Below, in pieces: positions 6,361 through 11,672 of a DNA stretch of 13,883 nucleotides (position 1 is its first letter; every line of letters begins with the position of its first letter). A program made the translations under genes and the position numbers. Source of the DNA: JAHJFW01 sp964595075 (GTDB taxonomy: Bacteria > Patescibacteriota > Patescibacteriia > 2-12-FULL-60-25); NCBI GenBank assembly GCA_964595075.1, contig CAZQNT010000025.1:1-13883 (forward strand). Direction: 5' to 3'. The notes beneath the pieces are model-generated. The model searched no databases and was not told the DNA's origin. It was given only the letters and a program-made list of their open reading frames with translations.

Positions 6361-7785
6361 ATGAATCGACGCCGGTTTTTTAAGATCGTTTCGAGCCTTG
6401 TTTTTTTAAGCGTATTCGCCGGCCAAGGCTGTACGCGCGCGCCGGATGCGGCGGTGGTTCAGGCATCCAAACGCGTTGAGCTGAATATCTGGGCGGTGAT
6501 TGACGATTTGGACGTTTATCAAAATATCGTCAGCGATTACCGCGCGTTACATCCGAACGTTTCCGTTAACTATCGTCGGCTGCGGATTGAAGAATACGAG
6601 AATGAATTGCTGAACGCCTTGGCGGAGGATCGCGGGCCGGATATTTTTATGATTCATAACACTTGGATCGGGAAATATCAGCCGAAGATTCTTCCAATGC
6701 CTCTCTCCACGAACGTAGCCGTGCAGACGGTCGTTGGAACTGTAAAAAAAGAAGTTACTTTTCAGCTCGCGACCGACCGCTCGATCTCGGTCAAGCAGTA
6801 CAAGAACGATTATCCGGAAGCGGTAAGCAAAGACACGGTCAGAACTATCAACGTTTCTACGGATCCTGACAGACGCCAGATGGAGCAACGCATTATGGCG
6901 GTTCCCGTCTCTCTCGATACGCTTGCCATGTATGTCAATAAGGATCTTTTGAACGCTGCTGGAATCCCTACTATACCGGGCGAATGGAGCGCTTTTCAAC
7001 AAGCCATTCCAAAGCTCGTGAAACAGGATACGCAGGGAAAATTGTTGCAGTACGGCACCGGAATCGGGACCGGCTACAACGTGGATCGCTCGCCGGATAT
7101 CATTTCCGTTCTCATGATGCAGAACGGTTCGGAGATGAGCGCGGCAGACGGAACGCCGACGTTCGGACTCATACCAACGGCTCTTAGAGAATTGCGCGAC
7201 CGGCCTCCGGCTTATCAGGCGGTTGAGTTTTACACGGATTTCGCAAATCCGGGGAAAGAAGTTTACACGTGGAACAAGGATCAGCCGAATTCTTTCGAAG
7301 CTTTTCTTCAAGGCAAGTCCGCGTTTTTCTTCGGTTACAGCTACCACCTTCCGATTATCCGCGCCCGAGCTCCGAGGTTGAACCTCGGAATCGCGCCGTT
7401 GCCGCAGATCGAAGGAAATCCAATGGTCAATTATGCCAACTATTGGACATGGACGGTTTCGAAAAAAACAAAGTCGCCGGATATCGCGTGGAACTTCCTT
7501 AATTTCATGATCAAACCGGAAGAGGCGAAAAAATATCTTGATACCGCGAAACGTCCCGCCGCCGCAAAGTCCCTTTTGGCGGATCAGCTGGAAGACGAGG
7601 ACATCGGCGTGTTTGCGTCGCAGGTTCTGACCGCAAAAAGTTGGTATTACGGCGATGATCCGGGAGCAATGGAAGACGCTTTGAAGCAACTCGTCGAGAA
7701 TGTGATTGACGGAGTGGAGGAAATCCCGACTGCAGTGCAGAACGCCGTGTCGAAAGTTTCGCAGACTATTAGGTATTCGTTTTAG
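6361..7785 (+). CDS. Extracellular solute-binding lipoprotein (ABC family 1, MalE-like)
   Basis: This 474-residue protein looks like the binding subunit of an ABC sugar importer. The N-terminus RRRFFK followed by a hydrophobic stretch and Cys24 suggests a lipoprotein signal; the RRxFFK part also resembles a twin-arginine motif. The lipobox (GQGC) is non-canonical. Family traits are LNIWAVIDD at the start of the first lobe, GPDIFMIHNTW (about 92-102), the hinge-region pattern VPVSLDTLAMYVNKDLLNAAGI (in part, about 180-203), and YANYWTWTVSK with SPDIAWNFLNFM near residue 360. No permease or ATPase gene is in the window. It sits 2 bases before the first pilin-like gene, so the two are almost certainly co-transcribed. 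A role in sensing or surface assembly, rather than import, is conceivable. Confidence 0.88.
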   Translation: MNRRRFFKIVSSLVFLSVFAGQGCTRAPDAAVVQASKRVELNIWAVIDDLDVYQNIVSDYRALHPNVSVNYRRLRIEEYENELLNALAEDRGPDIFMIHNTWIGKYQPKILPMPLSTNVAVQTVVGTVKKEVTFQLATDRSISVKQYKNDYPEAVSKDTVRTINVSTDPDRRQMEQRIMAVPVSLDTLAMYVNKDLLNAAGIPTIPGEWSAFQQAIPKLVKQDTQGKLLQYGTGIGTGYNVDRSPDIISVLMMQNGSEMSAADGTPTFGLIPTALRELRDRPPAYQAVEFYTDFANPGKEVYTWNKDQPNSFEAFLQGKSAFFFGYSYHLPIIRARAPRLNLGIAPLPQIEGNPMVNYANYWTWTVSKKTKSPDIAWNFLNFMIKPEEAKKYLDTAKRPAAAKSLLADQLEDEDIGVFASQVLTAKSWYYGDDPGAMEDALKQLVENVIDGVEEIPTAVQNAVSKVSQTIRYSF

Positions 7786-7787
7786 GT

Positions 7788-8630
7788 ATGAGGAGATTCC
7801 AAAAAGGATTGCCACGCTTTCTTCTGCTGTTCTCAATGACGGTGGCGGTATTCGGATTTATTTTGATTTCACCACGCGCTGCATCCGCTGGTCCGCAATG
7901 CGATTCCGTTGGGGGAGAATGCAACGCCGTTTGCGGTTACGGACAAGATCTTGGAGATCAGGATTGCAAGCTTCCGCAGACATGCTGCAAGACTACGACT
8001 CCGGAGTGCGAGTCAGCCGGCGGCAAATGTTCTCCGGTGTGCGGTTTAGGCAATGATCTTGGCGATTTAGGATGCAAGTTTCCTCAGTCTTGTTGCAAGG
8101 TAGCCGCGCCGACTCCTGCCGCTCAAGGCGAGCCCGCGGCCGAAGAAAAAGCCACTCCTTCATTCGACCGCCTCGTGCTCCCCGCATGCACCAAAACAGG
8201 AAATTGCACGGTGAACGATATCATTCAAACCGGCGTGAACTTCGCGTCGTTTCTCATGGGACTTTCGGGCGGACTCTTTCTAATCGTATTCATCTACGGC
8301 GGCGCCATGTATCTTTTGTCGTTCGGCGACAAAGCGCGGGTTGATAAAGGGAAGAAGGCGATTAGAGGCGCGGCATTCGGAATAATAATAGTGATGGGTT
8401 CATGGGCGATAGTTCAGACAATTTATTCGACACTTGTTCCGGCTGGAGGCGGCGGCAAATCGTCTGATAAGAAAAAAACGTGTACGGATTTGGGAGAGGG
8501 ATGGGCATGTAAGCAATGGACCGGAAAAACAGCCGCGGCAGTGCAACAAGAAGCGTCAAAAGCAGGTTTCAATTGTCAGACGGGATATTGCGTAGGAGAT
8601 TTTCATAACGTGTGCTGCAAGTCCAAGTAA
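7788..8630 (+). CDS. Pilin-like two-helix protein with tandem six-cysteine modules (P1)
   Basis: The 280-residue protein has a signal peptide (residues 1-34, cleavage after ASA) and two adjacent six-cysteine modules. These are C38-C45-C49-C60-C66-C67 and C74-C81-C85-C96-C102-C103, with identical spacing C-x6-C-x3-C-x10-C-x5-CC and matching residues (GG before the second Cys, LGD before the fourth). A Pro/Ala/Glu linker and a Cys pair (134, 140) follow. Then comes the VirB2/T4SS-pilin-like core: helix about 152-176 with IYGGAMYL, a short charged loop, and helix about 193-217. A further six cysteines lie in the tail (232-277), ending CC. The tail and modules would face outside and probably form disulfides. 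It follows the lipoprotein gene by 2 bases and precedes P2 by 5. Function is unknown; an adhesive or tip-type minor pilin is one possibility. Confidence 0.8.
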   Translation: MRRFQKGLPRFLLLFSMTVAVFGFILISPRAASAGPQCDSVGGECNAVCGYGQDLGDQDCKLPQTCCKTTTPECESAGGKCSPVCGLGNDLGDLGCKFPQSCCKVAAPTPAAQGEPAAEEKATPSFDRLVLPACTKTGNCTVNDIIQTGVNFASFLMGLSGGLFLIVFIYGGAMYLLSFGDKARVDKGKKAIRGAAFGIIIVMGSWAIVQTIYSTLVPAGGGGKSSDKKKTCTDLGEGWACKQWTGKTAAAVQQEASKAGFNCQTGYCVGDFHNVCCKSK

Positions 8631-8635
8631 GAGAT

Positions 8636-9391
8636 ATGAAACCATTACGATTCCAATCAATCTTGATTTGCCTTCTCTTTATCGGAGCTGGGTTGGCGAT
8701 TTCGGGAAGAGTGAATGCTGCCGCGTGCAATTACGGACCTTTTAACGGTGAATGTAGAGACGCTTGCCAGGCGGACGAGATGGACGTTGCGCCCCCCAAT
8801 GCTTCGAAGAATTATCAGTTTTCAACCTGCAGCGGCATTTGTTGCATAAAGAAAGGTGATGCTCTTTGTAATTTGGTTGCAAAAGAAGAGAAGGTGGAAA
8901 CAAAACAAGGTGCTACGTGGGCTTGTTCGCCTCAATGCACCGGTACCCCTCTTACGACTATGGCCGGCGGTTACGGCGAAACATGCGCCGGAGCTAATAT
9001 TTGTTGCTCCGTAGGCACTGACGCGAAAGATGCAAAGAAACCTGCGCCAACCGGAAAGCCGACCGGATCTCCCATTACTCTTGTAAATAAGCTCGGTGCA
9101 GGCGCGACTATTTTTACCGTAATGCAGCGCGTGATTTCGATGTTTCTCGGTGTGGTCGGCGCGCTCGCGCTCGGCGTCTTTGTCTACGCCGGAGTGCTTT
9201 GGATGACCGCCGGTTCCAGCGACCGCGTGCAAAAGGCAAAGGACGCGCTCAAGTACGCGGTGATTGGATTGTTCATGATAGCGTTTGCGTACTCAATCAG
9301 CGCGTTTTTCTTCAGCACTCTGGCAGGCGGAGGCGCGCCTAAAAAAGCAGCAGTACCGGAGTTCGCCGCGCCGCCGGAGATAAATCCATAG
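8636..9391 (+). CDS. Pilin-like two-helix protein with divergent six-cysteine modules (P2)
   Basis: I place the start at the ATG at 8636, giving a proper signal peptide (cleavage near NAA, residue 28-30). A GTG at 8612 overlaps P1 and would add a non-signal extension. The 251-residue protein repeats the layout of P1. Two six-cysteine units come first: C31-C40-C44-C65-C69-C70 and C78-C97-C101-C117-C123-C124, each with a C-x3-C pair in the middle and a closing CC. A Lys/Pro/Thr-rich linker (125-150) follows, then the two-helix core (about 168-191 with VYAGVLWMTAG, and 205-230). The tail lacks cysteines. The modules are longer and less regular than those of P1, pointing to old duplication. It is translationally close to P1 and P3 (gaps of 5 and 3 bases). 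Confidence 0.8.
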   Translation: MKPLRFQSILICLLFIGAGLAISGRVNAAACNYGPFNGECRDACQADEMDVAPPNASKNYQFSTCSGICCIKKGDALCNLVAKEEKVETKQGATWACSPQCTGTPLTTMAGGYGETCAGANICCSVGTDAKDAKKPAPTGKPTGSPITLVNKLGAGATIFTVMQRVISMFLGVVGALALGVFVYAGVLWMTAGSSDRVQKAKDALKYAVIGLFMIAFAYSISAFFFSTLAGGGAPKKAAVPEFAAPPEINP

Positions 9392-9394
9392 AAT

Positions 9395-9979
9395 ATGCTG
9401 TTAAATAATAACGAATGTCATTGCGAGGAGGCTTGTGCGACGCGGCAATCTAATCAAAGTAATAATTTTTTCCTATTAGATTGCAACGCCCCTGCTGGGG
9501 CTCGCAATGACGGGGGGGTTAGATTGCCGCGCGCTTTTAGTATATGCGCTCGCAATGACAGAAAAGGAATAGTCACGTCGTTTAGGATATTAACTCCTAT
9601 AATTGCCCTTTTCATCCTTCCCCTCTCCGCCTCCGCCCAATCCTCTTACGGTTTCCCCGACCTTCTTCAGGGAGCGAAGATTCCCGAACTCGTGAATCGT
9701 CTCGTTTACGCCACGCTCTCCGTCGTTGGCGCGCTTTTTTTTCTTATGTTTCTTTGGGGCGGAGTGATGTATCTCACAGCCGGAGGCACCGCTGAAAAGG
9801 TAAAGAAGGCGACGCAGATTTTGACGAACGCGGTTATCGGTCTTGTGATCGTGGCGCTCTCGTACACGCTTGTCGCTTTCGTGATTGATACGATCGTAAA
9901 AGGACAGGGAGGGGAGACTGCATCGCCGACACCGGCGACGTCACTTTTGAAGCGCCCTACCCGTGTCATTCCAGCGTAG
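9395..9979 (+). CDS. VirB2-like pilin (P3) with repeat-derived N- and C-terminal ends
   Basis: The core is a typical two-helix T4SS-type pilin: signal peptide ending SASA before Gln82, helix about 104-127 with LWGGVMYLTAGG, the loop TAEKVKKA, and helix about 143-166. The first 50 or so codons are unusual. From the ATG at 9395 the frame runs through a palindromic repeat (9417-9559) that encodes a peptide of the CHCEE...SICARND type, so the signal peptide would begin only near residue 60. Between the repeat and the signal peptide I find no ATG, GTG or TTG in frame, so the true start is unclear; a TTG at 9524 is possible. The last codons (VIPA and stop) come from another repeat at 9965. The gene may be functional with an odd start, or damaged at its 5' end. 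Confidence 0.65.
   Translation: MLLNNNECHCEEACATRQSNQSNNFFLLDCNAPAGARNDGGVRLPRAFSICARNDRKGIVTSFRILTPIIALFILPLSASAQSSYGFPDLLQGAKIPELVNRLVYATLSVVGALFFLMFLWGGVMYLTAGGTAEKVKKATQILTNAVIGLVIVALSYTLVAFVIDTIVKGQGGETASPTPATSLLKRPTRVIPA
9417..9559 (+). repeat. MITE-like repeat (GTCATTGCGAG family), one and a half copies, inside P3
   Basis: A 95-base palindromic unit runs from GTCATTGCGAG (9417) to CTCGCAATGAC (ending 9511), with inner inverted parts GGCAATCTAAT and ATTAGATTGC. A second right half follows, ending again in GCTCGCAATGAC at 9559. Repeats with these ends are widespread in bacterial genomes. It overlaps the annotated 5' part of P3 in an open frame. Confidence 0.8.
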
Positions 9980-10018
9980 GCTGGAATCCAGATAGATCCC
10001 TGCCTACGCAGGGATGAC
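9965..10018 (+). repeat. MITE-like palindromic repeat (GTCATTCC...GGGATGAC family), second member
   Basis: This is a shorter relative of the repeat at 5333-5409. GTCATTCCAGCGTAGGCTGG is followed by an inverted half ending CTACGCAGGGATGAC. It supplies the last codons and the TAG stop of P3. Confidence 0.8.
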
Positions 10019-10058
10019 AAAGATTGTTTAGCGAAGGTTCCCTTGACATCGAACGCGT

Positions 10059-10081
10059 GGGCGGGACAAGCCCGCCCCTAC
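10059..10081 (+). repeat. Solo end hairpin of the REP-like family
   Basis: A single copy of the 23-base end hairpin (GGGCGGG-ACAAG-CCCGCCC then CTAC), identical to the ends of the larger elements at 4023, 12715 and 13290, lies alone in the P3-P4 gap. Confidence 0.85.
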
Positions 10082-10095
10082 CATAAATACAAACC

Positions 10096-10114
10096 GACTG
10101 TTATTCTAACAGTC
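10096..10114 (+). promoter_or_regulatory. Perfect hairpin containing an extended -10 box before P4
   Basis: GACTGTTA (10096-10103) and TAACAGTC (10107-10114) form a perfect 8-bp inverted repeat around TTC. Inside it, TGTTATTCT (10099-10107) fits the extended -10 pattern TGnTATAAT with two mismatches. No T-run follows, so it is not a terminator. It could be a promoter with an overlapping operator, or a structured 5' leader of the P4 mRNA. It lies about 33 bases before the P4 start. Confidence 0.45.
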
Positions 10115-10127
10115 ATCTGAATCTATG

Positions 10128-10138
10128 AAAGGAGGTGA
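10128..10138 (+). promoter_or_regulatory. Near-consensus Shine-Dalgarno of P4
   Basis: AAAGGAGGTGA is almost fully complementary to the 3' end of 16S rRNA and ends 8 bases before the ATG at 10147. No other gene in the window has one as good, and it decides the P4 start against the GTG at 10135 that lies within it. Confidence 0.85.
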
Positions 10139-10146
10139 CGCATAAG

Positions 10147-10542
10147 ATGAAGTATTTTTCTAAAATCGCGCGCGCGACCGCAACCGTAGGTTTGGCAGCG
10201 GCGCTCGCGCTTCCTTCAGTCGTAATGGCTCAAGGAGATTTGAACGTGAACGACCTCGGTGTCGGCGCGGTTCAATCATCGATCAAGTTGGGATCCGGTG
10301 ACGTCCGTCAGACGGCCGCCCGCATCATCAACGTCGCCCTGGGGTTCCTCGGAATTATTGCAGTTGTAATCGTCCTCATGGGCGGTTTCAAATATATGAT
10401 TTCCGGCGGTAACGAAGAGAAGGTTGGCGAAGCGAAGAAATTGATCGTGTCCGGTATAATCGGTCTGGCTATTATTCTGTCCGCATGGGCAATAACAAGC
10501 TTCGTGGTTTCACGCCTGGTGTCCGCCACGCAAGAGGGATAG
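10147..10542 (+). CDS. VirB2/T4SS-type pilin, likely major subunit (P4)
   Basis: The start at 10147 is fixed by the strong Shine-Dalgarno and gives a 131-residue precursor. The signal peptide (1-28, VVMA) leaves a mature chain of 103 residues from Gln29 to Gly131. A short hydrophilic N-terminal part is followed by the two-helix core: about 58-82 (INVALGFLGIIAVVIVLMGG), the loop SGGNEEKVGEAKK, and about 99-124. This matches the CPR family of T4SS pilins related to VirB2/TrbC. Agrobacterium VirB2 T-pilin is likewise trimmed to a Gln-to-Gly chain and then cyclised. The own promoter-like hairpin and the strong ribosome site suggest higher expression than its neighbours. P5 follows after 11 bases. 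Confidence 0.85.
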   Translation: MKYFSKIARATATVGLAAALALPSVVMAQGDLNVNDLGVGAVQSSIKLGSGDVRQTAARIINVALGFLGIIAVVIVLMGGFKYMISGGNEEKVGEAKKLIVSGIIGLAIILSAWAITSFVVSRLVSATQEG

Positions 10543-10553
10543 TTTTCTCGCGT

Positions 10554-10985
10554 ATGCGATTATTAACTACAACATGGGCTATCTTTGTCAGCATGGCGCT
10601 CGCCGTATCACTTGGATTAGCGGCGCAGCCCGTATTGGCGCAGGGAAGTTTGGGCGGAGTATTGAAAGGCGGCTTGGATAAGGCCGCTCCCGCCGAAATC
10701 AAAGGCGGAGAAACGGATCCCGCAACAATACTCGGAAGACTCATAGGCGCATTGATCGGCTTTGTAGGCGCGCTGCTTTTCTTCTATATGCTCTACGGCG
10801 GATTCCTTTGGATGACCGCGGGCGGGGAAAAAGGAAAAGTGGAGAGCGCGCAAATGGTGATCAAGAACGCGATAATAGGAATCGTGATCGTGGCATTGTC
10901 GTACGCAATCTCGAATTTCGTGATTACAAATCTCACGACAGTAACGAACAAGGCGCAAGTGTCCAATCCGGCCCCTACTGAATAA
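10554..10985 (+). CDS. VirB2/T4SS-type pilin paralogue (P5)
   Basis: I choose the ATG at 10554, 11 bases after P4, because it begins a clean signal peptide (cleavage PVLA before Gln30). The longer frame back to 10485 overlaps P4 and adds a charged non-signal stretch. The 143-residue precursor has a Gly/Lys-rich spacer (31-55), a helix at about 60-85 with YGGFLWMTAGG, the loop EKGKVESAQ, and a helix at about 103-126. A polar tail ends PAPTE. It is closest to P6 by eye: YGGFLWMT, IKNA(I/V)IG and AISNFV are shared. No strong ribosome site is seen; translation may be coupled to P4. Confidence 0.82.
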   Translation: MRLLTTTWAIFVSMALAVSLGLAAQPVLAQGSLGGVLKGGLDKAAPAEIKGGETDPATILGRLIGALIGFVGALLFFYMLYGGFLWMTAGGEKGKVESAQMVIKNAIIGIVIVALSYAISNFVITNLTTVTNKAQVSNPAPTE

Positions 10986-11029
10986 GATCAGTCCATCAAC
11001 CTCTTACTAACTGAATCAAAAATAGACGT

Positions 11030-11422
11030 ATGAAACTATTACGACGCGCATGGCAAGCGGCTACGACCGTCGGATTGGCGGCCATGCCGATGTCCGCGTT
11101 AGCGCAGACAAACCCCTTTGAGACGGCAGGCAAACTTGCAGGGGAAGTGGGAAAAAGCGCCGGCATAGGCGAGCAAAAACCGATAGAAGTAATCATCGGA
11201 AGCATCATCAACATAGCCCTCGGGTTTTTAGGGATCGTGCTTTTGGTATATCTTCTTTACGGAGGATTTTTGTGGATGACATCCGGCGGAAGCGAAGATG
11301 GAGTGAAAAAGGCGCAAACAATGATCAAGAATGCCGTTATCGGACTCGTGATTATCGTTGCGGCTTTCGCTATCTCCAATTTCGTCCTCGGGTCGCTCGT
11401 GAACGCCACGGGCAACCAGTAA
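11030..11422 (+). CDS. VirB2/T4SS-type pilin paralogue (P6)
   Basis: This 130-residue precursor has a signal peptide cleaved after SALA, leaving Gln26 at the new N-terminus. A polar stretch TNPFETAGKLAGEVGKSAGIG precedes the two-helix core (about 55-80 with LLYGGFLWMTSGG, and about 101-124 with IKNAVIGLVII and AISNFVLG), in part the same words as P5. It ends NATGNQ. The gap to P5 is 44 bases with no clear ribosome site. It is the last gene of the cluster, and a strong terminator follows 22 bases after the stop. Confidence 0.83.
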   Translation: MKLLRRAWQAATTVGLAAMPMSALAQTNPFETAGKLAGEVGKSAGIGEQKPIEVIIGSIINIALGFLGIVLLVYLLYGGFLWMTSGGSEDGVKKAQTMIKNAVIGLVIIVAAFAISNFVLGSLVNATGNQ

Positions 11423-11444
11423 TCGTTCGTTGCGCAATGAACGC

Positions 11445-11475
11445 AAAACTCTCCCGCCATGGGGGAGTTTTGAAT
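11445..11475 (+). terminator. Rho-independent terminator ending the pilin cluster
   Basis: AAAACTCTCCC (11445-11455) pairs with GGGGGAGTTTT (11461-11471) over 11 bp with one G-U pair, loop GCCAT. The A/T-flanked stem can work in both directions. A second hairpin, CGTTCGTTGC/GCAATGAACG (11424-11443), lies just before it. Confidence 0.8.
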
Positions 11476-11495
11476 TATGCAATCAACATTAAATT

Positions 11496-11613
11496 CCTCC
11501 CCTTAACTCAAATAATGTAAGGGGAGGTTAGGAGGGGTTATTTCGTGATGGGTTTGTGATACAGAAATACGGGGAATAACCCCCTCTAACTCCCCCTTAT
11601 AATTAAGGGGGAG
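11496..11613 (+). repeat. Palindromic repeat (CCTCCCCTTA/TAAGGGGAGG family)
   Basis: Nested inverted repeats fill this gap. CCTCCCCTTA (11496) pairs with TAAGGGGAGG (11518-11527), CTCCCCCTTA (11590) pairs with TAAGGGGGAG (11604-11613), and GGAGGGGTTATT (11531-11542) faces AATAACCCCCTC (11575-11586). The whole stretch can fold on itself. It carries no gene and separates the pilin cluster from the GT-C-like gene. Confidence 0.75.
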
Positions 11614-11672
11614 GATAATACATAATTCCCCTTCCACTTATATTAAGTTGGAGGATGGGATACATTCTTCGT

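Noticed and set aside
6547..7836. A 429-codon open frame on the minus strand.
   Set aside because: It lies almost wholly antisense to the solute-binding protein gene, whose family motifs are clear. The minus-strand translation is Arg/His-rich with no recognisable domain.
10043..10048. TTGACA as the -35 box of a P4 promoter.
   Set aside because: The only good -10 candidates are far too distant (more than 30 bases), with a REP hairpin between them.
10485..10553. A longer N-terminus for P5 starting inside P4.
   Set aside because: It would place a charged stretch before the signal peptide. The ATG at 10554 gives a normal signal peptide and normal operon spacing.
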